This document shows, piece by piece, positions 41,359 to 50,762 of a stretch of DNA of 64,000 nucleotides. The stretch's first letter is position 1. Each line of letters begins with the position of its first letter. The stretch is from Dyadobacter chenhuakuii. GTDB taxonomy: Bacteria > Bacteroidota > Bacteroidia > Cytophagales > Spirosomataceae. The translations under genes were made by a program, and so were the position numbers. The notes beneath the pieces are model-generated. The model was not told the origin of the DNA. It worked only from the letters and a program-made list of their open reading frames with translations, and made no database searches. The stretch covers positions 4,894,501-4,958,500 of the forward strand of contig NZ_CP098805.1 in NCBI RefSeq assembly GCF_023821985.2. Reading direction: 5' to 3'.

Positions 41359-43851
41359 TTATAAACAATCCACGTCAATCACGACCTGGATGCTTTTGAG
41401 CGTCTTATCGGTTAAAATATCAATAACCTTTTCTTGTATAAATGACTTTGCCGCCTTAAAATTAATCTTTTCTCGTTCAAGTTTAATGAGAATGTCGAAC
41501 AAAAACTGATTTCTTACTCTTTCCACCAGCGGTGGTTGCGGTCCGAGAACCCGGCTGGCTCCCAGGTTGGCCGTCAGTTTGTCTGCCAGGATCTTGGCAG
41601 CCTTGCTCGAAGTGGCTTCGTCGACGTGCTTAACCGTCACTTTTATAAGCCTTGTAAAAGGCGGATAGTGGAATTTTTCACGCTCCTCGATTTCATCCGC
41701 ATACATGCCTTCGTAATCGTTGTTAATGATCTTTTCCAGCAGCTTTTGGCCAGGATTACTCGTTTGAATAAGCACTTTTCCAGGCTTTTCGGCGCGCCTT
41801 CCCGCTCTGCCGCTGACTTGTGTAAGCATTTGGAACGCCCGTTCCGAAGCACGGAATTCAGGGAAATGGATCATCCGGTCCGCATCAAAAATCCCTACAA
41901 TGCTAACATTGTCAAAATCAAGGCCTTTGCTCACCATTTGTGTGCCGACCAAAATGTCGATTCCGCCTTCCTCAAACTCCGAAATGATCTGTTGATAAGC
42001 GTTTTTTGCCCTTGTCGTATCCAGATCCATGCGTTGCACACGGGCTTCCGGAAACATCGAATGGATCTCATCTTCAATCTTTTCCGTCCCGTAACCCATC
42101 GTTTTTACCTGCGTTGAACCGCATTGCGGGCAAGTTCGTGGGACTTCTTCTTTATGACCGCAGTAATGGCAGCGCACTTCGCCGGCTTTCATATGATAAG
42201 TCAGGCTCACGTCACAATTCGCACATTCAGGAATCCAGTTGCAGATTTCACATTGCAGATATGGCGAGTAACCGCGGCGGTTCTGGAAAAGAATGGTCTG
42301 TTCTTTATTTTGGAGATTTAATTTTAAATGATCAATCAGCACAGATGAAAACTCATTTTTCATCTTCTTCGACTTCTTTTCCTTTTTTGTATCAATTAAT
42401 TCGAAGGTCGGCAACGCTGCATTTCCAAATCGCTGCTTCATTTCTACAAACCCATATCTGCCCGTTTGCGCATGATAATAACTTTCTAATGAAGGCGTTG
42501 CGGATCCAAGCAGCGTTTTGCCCTTATGCATATAGGACATGATCACAGCCACATCACGCGCATTGTAGCGCGGCGCCGGATCATGTTGCTTGTACGAAGT
42601 TTCGTGTTCCTCGTCAACGATGATTAAACCAAGATTATCAAAAGGAAGGAAAACGGCAGAACGAACGCCGACAACAAACTGAAACTTTCCATCCAAAATG
42701 CCTTTCCAAACTTCAACACGCTCATTATCAGAAAACTTGGAATGATAAATGCCCATTGTGTCACCAAAAACCTTCCGCAGCCGGACAACGATTTGTGTAG
42801 TCAGGGCAATTTCGGGTAACAAAAACAGAACTTGCAGGCCACTTTCCAGGACTTGTTTGATCAGTTCAATGTAAACTTCGGTTTTGCCGCTGCCGGTTAT
42901 GCCGTGCAATAGCACAACTTCCTTTTCTGTAAAGAGTTCGTGGATTTGTTGAGAGGCTATTTTTTGCGTTTCCGTCAATGTAATGACCGCATTGCTGGCT
43001 GGAATGTCGTCAAATCTGGAAATGAAAATTTCAAATTGTTCGAAGATTCCCTTTTTAATTAACGTGTTCAGCGAAGCATCGGAAACATTGTCATCCTGGC
43101 TAAAAATGGATTTGTCAAGCCCTTTTTGATTTAGATCAGGATTGTTATAAACTGGAATGTAACTTAAATATTTTAGGAGAATTTCCTGCTGCTTCGGCGT
43201 TTTATCCAGCGAGCCTGCCAATTTGGAAAGTGCATCATTGGACGTGTAAGCAGCATTTAATCTGATTTTTCGAACAACTTTCGGCTTATATCGTTCTTTA
43301 ACCTCTTCAAAAAGGATAACGGCACGTTTGCCGACCAGCGATTTGATGATTGCCGTTATGTTGGAACGCTGCAAAAGCCGCTCAACCTCCTCATAGGAAA
43401 GGGTTTGGTGCTTTTTGATCTCATCAACCACAATCCGCTCCTGATCTGTCAGCAGGTCATCATGAGCGAATTCAGGATTGATCTGGATCCGTGACTGACT
43501 TGTGATTTTCAGTCCCGCCGGAAGCGCAATGTTAAGCACATCTCCAATATTGCATAAATAATATTCCGAAACCCAATTGAACAATTCAAGCTGCCGCTTT
43601 GTGACAATAGGTTCATCATCAAGCAGTTCAAGAATGTATTTCGCTTGGTATTTGGAAGGCGGATTCGAATGTATGTGAGCGACAACCGCCGTAGTTACCC
43701 TTTTTTGTCCAAACTGCACAATCACCCGCGCCCCCACCTTAATCATCCCGCTCATTTCCCTGGGAACCCTGTAAGTAAACAAAGAAGGGATCGGAACCGG
43801 CAATATCAGATCGGCAAAAAAAGTAGTTTCTTCCTCAAAAAGGGAGGCCAT
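41359..43851 (-). CDS. priA: Primosomal protein N' (PriA helicase)
   Basis: 830 residues. It restarts stalled replication forks. The 3' DNA-binding domain is N-terminal. The helicase core has the Walker A motif HGITGSGKTEVYIELI, DEEHETSYKQHDPAPRYNARDVAV (motif II as DEEH) and GSATPSLESY. Between the helicase lobes lie the zinc-binding cysteines CEICNWIPECANCDVS and CHYCGHKEEVPRTCPQCG (eight in all), as in PriA. SKGLDFDNVSIVGI and the QVSGRAGR motif follow. ATG at 43851, with a -7 promoter element 33 bp upstream. Confidence 0.97.
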   Translation of the reverse strand: MASLFEEETTFFADLILPVPIPSLFTYRVPREMSGMIKVGARVIVQFGQKRVTTAVVAHIHSNPPSKYQAKYILELLDDEPIVTKRQLELFNWVSEYYLCNIGDVLNIALPAGLKITSQSRIQINPEFAHDDLLTDQERIVVDEIKKHQTLSYEEVERLLQRSNITAIIKSLVGKRAVILFEEVKERYKPKVVRKIRLNAAYTSNDALSKLAGSLDKTPKQQEILLKYLSYIPVYNNPDLNQKGLDKSIFSQDDNVSDASLNTLIKKGIFEQFEIFISRFDDIPASNAVITLTETQKIASQQIHELFTEKEVVLLHGITGSGKTEVYIELIKQVLESGLQVLFLLPEIALTTQIVVRLRKVFGDTMGIYHSKFSDNERVEVWKGILDGKFQFVVGVRSAVFLPFDNLGLIIVDEEHETSYKQHDPAPRYNARDVAVIMSYMHKGKTLLGSATPSLESYYHAQTGRYGFVEMKQRFGNAALPTFELIDTKKEKKSKKMKNEFSSVLIDHLKLNLQNKEQTILFQNRRGYSPYLQCEICNWIPECANCDVSLTYHMKAGEVRCHYCGHKEEVPRTCPQCGSTQVKTMGYGTEKIEDEIHSMFPEARVQRMDLDTTRAKNAYQQIISEFEEGGIDILVGTQMVSKGLDFDNVSIVGIFDADRMIHFPEFRASERAFQMLTQVSGRAGRRAEKPGKVLIQTSNPGQKLLEKIINNDYEGMYADEIEEREKFHYPPFTRLIKVTVKHVDEATSSKAAKILADKLTANLGASRVLGPQPPLVERVRNQFLFDILIKLEREKINFKAAKSFIQEKVIDILTDKTLKSIQVVIDVDCL

Positions 43852-43883
43852 TGGCTGCGGGGAATGTTTAATAAATTAACGTG

Positions 43884-43891
43884 CAAAGTTA
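43884..43891 (-). promoter_or_regulatory. Bacteroidetes -7 promoter element for priA-pyk
   Basis: The minus strand reads TAACTTTG (TAnnTTTG) and predicts transcription from about 43877, 26 nt before the priA ATG. Confidence 0.5.
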
Positions 43892-43923
43892 CGATTAATC
43901 GCACGGATGGTCTGCAATCAGCA

Positions 43924-44526
43924 CTAATCAATGCAATCAATCCCCAACTCCACTGCATTTTCCCAGCCAATCATTGCATTGAACAACCTTATTTTATTAA
44001 AATTGGCAAGATCATCTTCGCTAATCCTCTCCTCTTTAATAACCCCCGATTCCAGTAGAAACGCTCGTTGCGTGCCTGGTAACAGCGGTGAATTGGGGGT
44101 AACCCAGGTAATTCCATTGTAAAAAGCAACATTGCCGTAAAGGGAATCGGTTACCAGGCCGTTTTTGATGATCAGGATTTCGTCGGCGTCATTTCGTTGG
44201 GCGAAAAGGGTGTTAAGTTCTTCGCGGTCTTCGTATTTGTAACGGTAATCGATGGCGTCGTGATATACGCGCCGGATTTTGCGGATGTTCCTATATGCGT
44301 ATGGCTCCCATTTGACGACTTCTATTTCCTGGCTGTATGAAACGCGGCATTTGTGCAGCGTATGGTCAACATGGTCGGGGATAATGAGGAGTTCGGACAA
44401 GTTCCAGTAATCGGAATAACCCCAAAGTTCGTGGCGCGTTCTGTTGAGCCGGGCTTCGTGGTAAGCAAGGTTTTTCAATGCGCGATTCTCACAGCAGATC
44501 GTTTCAAAACATAACTTGCGGGACAT
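43924..44526 (-). CDS. pabC: Aminotransferase class IV, probable aminodeoxychorismate lyase (PabC)
   Basis: 200 residues, a short PLP enzyme. Seen: FETICCENRALKNLAYHEARLNRTRHELWG (N-terminal domain), the PLP lysine in DYRYKYEDREELN (Lys97), and DSLYGNVAFYNGITWVTPNSPLLPGTQRAFLLESG (the cofactor phosphate-binding and substrate region). It is expected to turn aminodeoxychorismate into 4-aminobenzoate and pyruvate for folate synthesis. The ATG lies inside the end of pabB (23-bp overlap), which strongly supports the pathway assignment. It is shorter than the roughly 270 residues of E. coli PabC, as is typical for the Bacteroidetes form. Confidence 0.85.
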   Translation of the reverse strand: MSRKLCFETICCENRALKNLAYHEARLNRTRHELWGYSDYWNLSELLIIPDHVDHTLHKCRVSYSQEIEVVKWEPYAYRNIRKIRRVYHDAIDYRYKYEDREELNTLFAQRNDADEILIIKNGLVTDSLYGNVAFYNGITWVTPNSPLLPGTQRAFLLESGVIKEERISEDDLANFNKIRLFNAMIGWENAVELGIDCID

Positions 44527-45508
44527 GGGCGAAGGGGAGGTAAACTTTGTCGATTAATTCCTGATACTCTTTTTCTGCATTGCTTTGCGCGGTGATCCCG
44601 CCACCGCTTTTGAAAACCAGTTTTCCATCCTGATTTTCGATAAACCGGATCATGACCGCACTCTCAAAATTTTCTCCGTCAAAATATCCCATAACCCCCG
44701 TATAATAACCGCGGTCATAATTTTCTGCTTCCTCAATGATCTTTAATGTGCTTGGTTTCGGCGCTCCGGTGATGGAGCCGGCGGGAAGCATTTGAACCAA
44801 TAAATCACCAAATTTCCCATCGAAATCATCAGGCAGAATCCCCGCGATTTCCGAGCTTACCTGCAATAATGTCTTATCATTTGTCTGAATGTGGTCGATA
44901 TAGCGGTATTTTTCGACCCAAACTTTGTCTGCAACCATACTCAGGTCATTGCGGATCAGATCGACGATGGTGGCGTGTTCGGCGGCTTCTTTGGCATCGG
45001 ATAAAATGACATGCGCTGCATTCGGAACCGATGCGTCAATGGTGCCTTTCATCGGAAATGATGCTATCCGGTTGCCGTTGATCCGGACAAAAATTTCGGG
45101 AGAAAAGCAGACGAATTCATTTTTATACAAAAACCGGTAAGGCGCCTCACTATGAATAAAGATCTCTTCCAAAGTAAGGTCCGTAGTAATGTTTGTTGGA
45201 ACCGAAAGATTGACCAAAAACGAATTGCCGGCCTTTAAATTAGAAACCACCCGATCAAATTTGACAACATAATCGGTAAAAGAAATGGGCTTTTTATGAA
45301 ATGCAAAGTCGGAAAGGGCAGTTTGCTTTTCATCTTTGCCGACATTACTAAAACCATTCAGATCGAAGCGGATGTTGGTCAATGCATTGTCGTCCAATGT
45401 CCAGGCTAGCGGCTTTTCGATGCGGTAATCTACAAGAAAAAGGAAGGGAGTTTTTGATTTTCCCCACTCGTTCAGCCTTTCCGCAAAGTCCCTTGCCTGG
45501 TCTTCCAA
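44504..45508 (-). CDS. pabB: Aminodeoxychorismate synthase component I (PabB)
   Basis: 334 residues, a shortened chorismate-utilising enzyme lacking most of the N-terminal domain of E. coli PabB (453 residues). Seen: FDRVVSNLKAGNSFLVNLSV, FVCFSPEIFVRINGNRIASFPMKGT, EHATIVDLIRNDLSMVADKV, LLQVSSEIAG and the C-terminal signature GSITGAPKPSTLKIIEEAENY, then RGYYTGVMGYF and FKSGGGITAQS. The enzyme makes aminodeoxychorismate from chorismate, with ammonia from a PabA-type glutaminase that is not next to it. The start is a TTG (45508), with no ATG upstream before a stop. A start inside the protein would cut conserved parts. Confidence 0.88.
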   Translation of the reverse strand: MEDQARDFAERLNEWGKSKTPFLFLVDYRIEKPLAWTLDDNALTNIRFDLNGFSNVGKDEKQTALSDFAFHKKPISFTDYVVKFDRVVSNLKAGNSFLVNLSVPTNITTDLTLEEIFIHSEAPYRFLYKNEFVCFSPEIFVRINGNRIASFPMKGTIDASVPNAAHVILSDAKEAAEHATIVDLIRNDLSMVADKVWVEKYRYIDHIQTNDKTLLQVSSEIAGILPDDFDGKFGDLLVQMLPAGSITGAPKPSTLKIIEEAENYDRGYYTGVMGYFDGENFESAVMIRFIENQDGKLVFKSGGGITAQSNAEKEYQELIDKVYLPFAHVPQVMF

Positions 45509-45632
45509 ATCTTGATTCTAACTAAATAATGAACATTTTGAACAGCCAGCTAATTTACAAAGTTCAGAAACCAATATCTAAATTAACGGGTTTATTGAAG
45601 TAGGTGAGCACAATCGAATTAAGATTATCGCA

Positions 45633-46640
45633 ATGCATATATATGATGTAATCGTTATTGGCGGCGGGCCATGCGGGCTGGCAATGGGTGTGGAATTGGC
45701 GAAAAGCGGCCTGGATTATCTGATTCTGGAAAAAGGAAATCTTACGGAATCGATTCGCAGATATCCACGGCGCATGAAGTTCTTTTCAACCGCTGAAAAC
45801 ATTGAGATCGGCGGAATTCCTTTCGCTATTTCCGAAGTGAAGGCCAACCGGAACGAAGCATTACAATATTATAGAAAAGTTGCGGGCTATTACCATCTGA
45901 ATTTTAAGCTCTTTATCGATGTGGACCGCGCGGAAAAGCAGCCAGACGGCACATTCCTGACTTATGCCAATGATGGTCAGGTGTTTCAGTCTAAAAATGT
46001 GGTTCTGGCCACAGGCTATTTTGATGTTCCCCGGCTATTGAATGTGCCCGGCGAAGACCTGCCGCATGTATCGCATTACTATGATGAGCCTTTCAAATAT
46101 TCTTTCACCAATGTGGTGCTCGTCGGTGGGTCCAATTCATCGGTGGAAGCTGCTTTGGAGCTTTACAGGCACGATGCACATGTGACGATCGTGCATAAGG
46201 AGGCCGATTTCCGTACAAAAGTGAAATATTGGCTTGTGCCTGATGTGAAAAACCGGGTTAAGGAAGGCAAAATCCACACGCGTTTTAACGCTGTTACTAA
46301 GAGGATCGAGCAGGGTAGGATTGAAATTGAAAATCTTGAAACTGGCGAAACAGAATGGCTTCCTGCGGACTTTGTATTCTTGCTCGTAGGATATCTTCCC
46401 GATGAACATTTGCTCGCAAGATGTGGCGTAGCGCTGGATGAAGTCACCAAGGTTCCGTCTTATGACAAAGAAACCTTTGAAACGAATGTGCCCGGACTTT
46501 ATCTCTGCGGAACAGTGATGGCGGGTATTTTTACAGAAAAAGTATTTATAGAAAATGGTCGTGATCATGCAGCCGCGATTGCAGATCATTTGTCCGGAAG
46601 GGAAGTCAGGGTGGTTAAAGAACTGATAGACAGGATCTGA
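45633..46640 (+). CDS. YpdA family flavin oxidoreductase (putative bacillithiol disulfide reductase)
   Basis: A 335-residue FAD/NADPH enzyme. FAD binding VIGGGPCGLAMGVELAKSG (9-27), the second nucleotide fold VLVGGSNSSVEAALELYRHDAHVTIV, and the late signature PGLYLCGTVMAGIFTEKVFIENGRDHA. Sequence layout and length match the YpdA/Bdr family, which reduces oxidised bacillithiol with NADPH in Firmicutes and Bacteroidetes. No bshA, bshB or bshC gene is present in the window. ATG at 45633. Divergent from pabB and convergent with the BNR-repeat gene (1 bp between stops). Confidence 0.88.
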   Translation: MHIYDVIVIGGGPCGLAMGVELAKSGLDYLILEKGNLTESIRRYPRRMKFFSTAENIEIGGIPFAISEVKANRNEALQYYRKVAGYYHLNFKLFIDVDRAEKQPDGTFLTYANDGQVFQSKNVVLATGYFDVPRLLNVPGEDLPHVSHYYDEPFKYSFTNVVLVGGSNSSVEAALELYRHDAHVTIVHKEADFRTKVKYWLVPDVKNRVKEGKIHTRFNAVTKRIEQGRIEIENLETGETEWLPADFVFLLVGYLPDEHLLARCGVALDEVTKVPSYDKETFETNVPGLYLCGTVMAGIFTEKVFIENGRDHAAAIADHLSGREVRVVKELIDRI

Positions 46641-46641
46641 T

Positions 46642-47769
46642 TTACTGATCTACAAAAACCAGTTTCCTTTTTTTCTTTTTGGTCGAGAATTTCTCAATTT
46701 TCCCTATCAAGCCGTTGGCTCCGACCGCATAGCCTACATTCCCTGCAAAACTCATGGCGTGAAATCCTTCTCTGCCCAATTCCTGCCATGTTTTGCCCCA
46801 ATCCGCCGAAAAGCTGCTGCCCGAAGGGCCGCTTGCGATTAATGCGTAATCATCGGATCTGAGCTCCGATTCTCCCGTCCAAACTGCATCCGTTTTATGA
46901 TATAGTGCAACGCTTTCCTTCAAACCGGTCGGCTTGGTCATGCCCGTTAGTTTCCAGGTAATGCCGCCATCGCGTGTAATGAGCACATTCTGCGTTGAAT
47001 CAGTCGTTTTCTTATAATCACCGCCCACTGCAATGCCACTGCTTTTGGACCAGAACCGTAATCCAAAAATGCCGCTCGTTGGCCCGGCAGGCAACGGCGT
47101 TGCCGATACTTCCCAGGAACGGCCATAGTCATCTGAGCGGAAAACACGCGCCATTTTGCCTCCCCCGGTTCCTATGAAAACCTTTTCCTTCCCGGCAACG
47201 AGGATGGAAGTGCCACTGGCAGCAAAACATGCTTCACCTGGTTCAGCAACCGGCCGATTCTCAACGGGCAATTCCTGCCAGCTTTTTCCGCCGTCTTCCG
47301 TAGTCAAAATGAATAACCTTCCATCGATCGGATCGCCCAGACAGATGCCTTTATTTTTATTCCAAAAGTCGATTCCATCCAGAAAAACCCCATTTTGTGT
47401 AGTTTGGTACACAAGCGACCAGGTCAGTCCGCCGTCTTCTGTGCGGTAAATTTTGGCCTTATCGTGCTGTGCCTCACCCGCACTCATGGCCACTGCGACA
47501 TCCTTATTGAAAGCATGAATGTCTCTGAAATCAAGCGAATCTGCACCCGAAACTTTTGCGGTTAACCATTTCTTACCCCCGTTCACCGTCTTCAATACAG
47601 TTCCCCCTGAACCGCCAATCCAGCACGTGGTAGGAGAAACGGCGTGCACTGCGCGCATGTGTATTTTCGCTTTTATATCAATGACCCTCCATTGCGCTGT
47701 TACCCATTGTGGCGTGAGAAACACGGTAATTAATGCAAGCGACTTAAAAATGGTTGGGCTTAGTGGCAC
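46642..47769 (-). CDS. Exported BNR-repeat (Ycf48-like) protein
   Basis: 375 residues beginning with a signal peptide (PLSPTIFKSLALITVFLTPQWVTAQ). At least six BNR/Asp-box motifs are seen: VNGGKKW, EDGGLTWS, EDGGKSWQ, DDYGRSWE, RDGGITWK, ADWGKTWQ. They form a beta-propeller like the photosystem II assembly factor Ycf48 and sialidase-fold proteins, but the sialidase active-site residues are not seen. Function unknown. The only possible upstream start is GTG at 47769, since a stop lies six codons before it. The protein is presumably secreted or periplasmic. Confidence 0.85.
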   Translation of the reverse strand: MPLSPTIFKSLALITVFLTPQWVTAQWRVIDIKAKIHMRAVHAVSPTTCWIGGSGGTVLKTVNGGKKWLTAKVSGADSLDFRDIHAFNKDVAVAMSAGEAQHDKAKIYRTEDGGLTWSLVYQTTQNGVFLDGIDFWNKNKGICLGDPIDGRLFILTTEDGGKSWQELPVENRPVAEPGEACFAASGTSILVAGKEKVFIGTGGGKMARVFRSDDYGRSWEVSATPLPAGPTSGIFGLRFWSKSSGIAVGGDYKKTTDSTQNVLITRDGGITWKLTGMTKPTGLKESVALYHKTDAVWTGESELRSDDYALIASGPSGSSFSADWGKTWQELGREGFHAMSFAGNVGYAVGANGLIGKIEKFSTKKKKRKLVFVDQ

Positions 47770-47826
47770 AGTATTTTTATTACTTTACAGTTCAAACTTA
47801 TTATTCTCACAAAATAAGAAATTCAT

Positions 47827-48126
47827 ATGAACAAGAATCAAAAATTTCTGATAGGCTCAATAGGTGCACTTTTGACAGGTATTGCGATTGGCCTTTTAGT
47901 TGCTCCTAAGGACGGGAAAGACACTCGTAAATTGATCAAAAATAAAGCAAATGATCTTGGCGGCAATGCAAAAGACAAATACGAAAAAAGCCTTGAAGAA
48001 CTGTCTGTTTTAGCTGACAGACTGAAAGATGGCTTCTTGAAAAACGTTGGCAATGCAAAAGACAAAGCTGGATCCGTTGCTGACAATGTGAATGAAAGAG
48101 TACGTGGAGTAGTAAATAACGGATAA
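47827..48126 (+). CDS. YtxH domain protein
   Basis: 99 residues. An N-terminal hydrophobic, Gly-rich helix (FLIGSIGALLTGIAIGLLVAP, about 6-26) is followed by the YtxH pattern GKDTRKLIKNKANDLGG and a long Lys/Asp-rich amphipathic helix repeated as NAKDKYEKSLEEL and NAKDKAGSVADNVNERV. YtxH proteins are small general-stress membrane-associated proteins of unknown mechanism. The gene is single and is followed by a strong terminator. Confidence 0.88.
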   Translation: MNKNQKFLIGSIGALLTGIAIGLLVAPKDGKDTRKLIKNKANDLGGNAKDKYEKSLEELSVLADRLKDGFLKNVGNAKDKAGSVADNVNERVRGVVNNG

Positions 48127-48149
48127 TCATCTGACATCGACCATATTGC

Positions 48150-48179
48150 GAGGGCTGTTTCTTCAATGAAGCAGCCCTC
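48150..48179. terminator. Terminator after the ytxH-type gene
   Basis: Hairpin GAGGGCTGTTTC (48150-48161) with GAAGCAGCCCTC (48168-48179), one T-G pair, 6-nt loop, followed by TTATTTT on the plus strand. It sits against the stop of the convergent DUF4136 gene and may serve both. Confidence 0.8.
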
Positions 48180-48731
48180 TTATTTTGGGATTTGGTCAAC
48201 TATTTCTTTGATAGCCTGATTAATATCCTCAGTAAAATTGCTGCTCTTTTCAGGAATAATGCCTTCCGCACCTCCCTGCCACACCATCTTGTTAGTCGAA
48301 GAATCTACCAAGTCGATCATGATTGTGCCTTCGCGGTATTTACCGACAACCACTTCCTCGCTTTTCCAGGTATAGCGCCTTTGACCCATATAACGCGGAA
48401 GCCCGTCGGTACGAAAATCTGTTTGCCGTGTTTGTGATTTTTCTTCGACATTCAATGCAATGTTGATTTTCAGATTGGCATCCCGGGCTTCGTCAAGGCC
48501 TCTTGCTTGCAGATTTTGCGCAATTGCCGTTTTTATGATGCCTATATTTTTCTCAAAGTTTTGAGAAATCGTATCCCCTCTGGCTTCAATGTCATAAAAT
48601 CCAAAAGTGTCGTAATTTGACAATTTGAATTCGTCTTCTTGTCTGGAATTGAGGATCTTATAAGAAGAATTGCAGCCTGAAATGACAACCGCGGTAAAGA
48701 AAAACAGGATTGAAATACAAAAAGTCTTCAT
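48180..48731 (-). CDS. DUF4136 lipoprotein
   Basis: 183 residues from the ATG at 48731 (the frame continues to 48755, but MKTFCISILFFFTAVVISGC is the natural lipoprotein signal, with Cys20). The mature part has FKLSNYDTFGFYDIEARGD, IGIIKTAIAQNLQARGLDEARDANLKINIALNVEEKSQTR, KYREGTIMIDLVDSSTNKMVWQGGAEGII and DINQAIKEIVDQIP, the pattern of DUF4136 lipoproteins. It probably sits at the outer membrane with unknown role. It follows dnaG at once (24 bp, or 1 bp with the longer start), so it is likely co-transcribed. Confidence 0.85.
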   Translation of the reverse strand: MKTFCISILFFFTAVVISGCNSSYKILNSRQEDEFKLSNYDTFGFYDIEARGDTISQNFEKNIGIIKTAIAQNLQARGLDEARDANLKINIALNVEEKSQTRQTDFRTDGLPRYMGQRRYTWKSEEVVVGKYREGTIMIDLVDSSTNKMVWQGGAEGIIPEKSSNFTEDINQAIKEIVDQIPK

Positions 48732-48755
48732 AACATTAGCATCTAAGTTGACCAT

Positions 48756-50762
48756 TTATCCAATTACGCTACCCAACTCTTTTGCAGCTGCCATGCTAAT
48801 GCCCTTATAATACATGAATTCACTCATCACGGCGGTTTGCTCTTCCTCCGTTTTGGCATGAACCGCTTGCTGCAAGCATACTTTCATTTTTTCCTCAATA
48901 AATGCTTTTTTAAGCCTCAGAATATTAATAAAGGCTGTTTTGTCTAAAACATCAGTTTCAAACGGAACAAAAATCTCATATTTTTCAGACCATAATTCGC
49001 TTAACTCATATTTGTTGGCAAGCCAGTCAATGGTCAGATTTCTGATCTCCGGTTCGTGGTGGTTTAAAAAATAATCCGTAGGCAGCACGTGATTCCGGTT
49101 GAAATTTTCCCTGAAGAGCACAAGCAAATGGTGGAAAACCGTGTCCTTGAAATCAATTCCTTCGATCTCGCTTAATACATACTGACAAACGGTTATAGAC
49201 GGTTCCAGCTCGCGCGCGCCATAAACCACCAATAACCGGATAAATGCTTCTTCCTGGTAGTACAACTTGCTGCGCTGCGGCGCCTCTGTCTGGGAAGTTT
49301 GTGGCGCAAAAAAGTCAGAAGGAGGTTCGTTCTGTCCGGTTTGGGAGTCGCCGGAGAACAATGCATCAAGATCTGCCGGACTCTCAGGTGCCTGATAACC
49401 TGGACGGGGCGCCCTTTCCTGCGGCTTTTGTGTATGGAGCTTGCGCAGGATTTTATTTCCCTCCGTGATCAGCATTTGTTCATCCACCTTCATCATTTCG
49501 GATGTCCGATGGAAAAAAACCTGCCGCTTAATCGCGTCCGGGATCTTAACAATGCTATTAACGACTTCCCCGATTACTGCTGCGAGTCGAAAAGGATCAT
49601 TTCCAGCATCCTGCAACAACATTTCTGTTTTGAAGGTGATAAAATCCTTCGCGTTGTTTTTCAGGTAAGCTTTAAAAGCCTCCGCACCGACCTTCCGGAC
49701 GTAGCTATCCGGATCGTCGCCGTCCGGGAAGAGGACAATGCTAACGTTAAGGCCTTCTTCCAGAACAAGGTCCAGACCACGCAATGCAGCTTTAATTCCG
49801 GCAATATCGCCATCATAGAGGATCGTGACATTTGGAGTAAACCGGCCAATGAGCCTGATCTGCTCCACGGTCAGCGAGGTTCCGGACGAAGCCACAACGT
49901 TCTCGATTCCTCCCTGATTGAGCGAAATCACATCCGTATAGCCCTCAACCAAATAACAATGGTCAAGCTGCCGGATTGCATTTTTCGCCTGGAAAATGCC
50001 GTATAGGACATCACTTTTGTGATAAACTTCTGTTTCCGGCGAGTTAAGATATTTGGGCTGATTAGCCGCTTTACTTTTGTCGGATTTAAGGATCCGCGCG
50101 CCAAAAGCAATTACTTTTCCGGCCACGTTATGGATCGGAAAAATAACCCGGCCGCGAAAACGGTCGTAACCGGCAGTCTGGCTGCCTTCTTTATGAATCA
50201 GTAAGCCGGCCTTTTCGAGTAATTGGGTAGAATAACCTTTTGCCAGGGCCACTTTTGAAAAAGCGTCCCACGTATCCAGGCTGTAGCCAAGTTCAAATTT
50301 CTTGCGAATTTCACCTGTAAAACCCCTTTCCTTGAAATAGCTAAGCCCCACAGCCTGCCCTTCATCACTTTCATGAAGCTGCTGGACATAAAAGTTTTTA
50401 GCAAAATTAAGAATGATATAAAGGCTCTCCCGCTCATTCTGCCGGAGTGCTTCCTCATCCGTAACTTCCTCTTGTTCAATCTCAATGTTGTATTTGTCGG
50501 CCAGATAGCGCAATGCTTCGCCATAACCGACGCCATCGATGTCCATAACGAACTTAATGGAGTCTCCTGCTGCTCCGCAGCCGAAGCATTTATAAATCTG
50601 CCTGACAGGGTTAACGTTGAATGATGGCGTCTTTTCGTTGTGAAACGGGCAACAGGCCGAGTAATTCGCTCCTTTCTTTTTTAATGACACAAAATCCCCC
50701 ACCACTTCCACAATGTCAGCGGTTTGTTTGATCCTTTCAACGGTTTCGGGGTTTATGCGCAT
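48756..50762 (-). CDS. dnaG: DNA primase
   Basis: 668 residues. Makes RNA primers at the fork. The N-terminal zinc-binding domain has ACCPFHNEKTPSFNVNP and YKCFGCGAAGD (Cys38, His41, Cys59, Cys62), with NPETVERIKQTADIVEVV before it. The RNA-polymerase (Toprim) core has GRVIFPIHNVAGKVIAFGAR, YLVEGYTDVISL (Toprim Glu), ASSGTSLT and ILYDGDIAGIKAALR (DxD). The C-terminal helical part that binds DnaB is longer and less conserved. ATG at 50762. Upstream is a 426-bp gap. Confidence 0.97.
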   Translation of the reverse strand: MRINPETVERIKQTADIVEVVGDFVSLKKKGANYSACCPFHNEKTPSFNVNPVRQIYKCFGCGAAGDSIKFVMDIDGVGYGEALRYLADKYNIEIEQEEVTDEEALRQNERESLYIILNFAKNFYVQQLHESDEGQAVGLSYFKERGFTGEIRKKFELGYSLDTWDAFSKVALAKGYSTQLLEKAGLLIHKEGSQTAGYDRFRGRVIFPIHNVAGKVIAFGARILKSDKSKAANQPKYLNSPETEVYHKSDVLYGIFQAKNAIRQLDHCYLVEGYTDVISLNQGGIENVVASSGTSLTVEQIRLIGRFTPNVTILYDGDIAGIKAALRGLDLVLEEGLNVSIVLFPDGDDPDSYVRKVGAEAFKAYLKNNAKDFITFKTEMLLQDAGNDPFRLAAVIGEVVNSIVKIPDAIKRQVFFHRTSEMMKVDEQMLITEGNKILRKLHTQKPQERAPRPGYQAPESPADLDALFSGDSQTGQNEPPSDFFAPQTSQTEAPQRSKLYYQEEAFIRLLVVYGARELEPSITVCQYVLSEIEGIDFKDTVFHHLLVLFRENFNRNHVLPTDYFLNHHEPEIRNLTIDWLANKYELSELWSEKYEIFVPFETDVLDKTAFINILRLKKAFIEEKMKVCLQQAVHAKTEEEQTAVMSEFMYYKGISMAAAKELGSVIG

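Noticed and set aside
41536..42117. 193-residue plus-strand open frame
   Set aside because: Antisense to priA, inside its conserved helicase region.
46642..47769. Sialidase (because of the nearby nonulosonate genes and the Asp-box motifs)
   Set aside because: Asp boxes occur in many propellers; the arginine triad and other sialidase catalytic residues are not seen and the genes are 4 kb apart with dnaG between.
49299..50006. 235-residue plus-strand open frame
   Set aside because: Lies wholly opposite dnaG, which has clear primase motifs; the antisense translation has no domain, signal or composition of a real protein.
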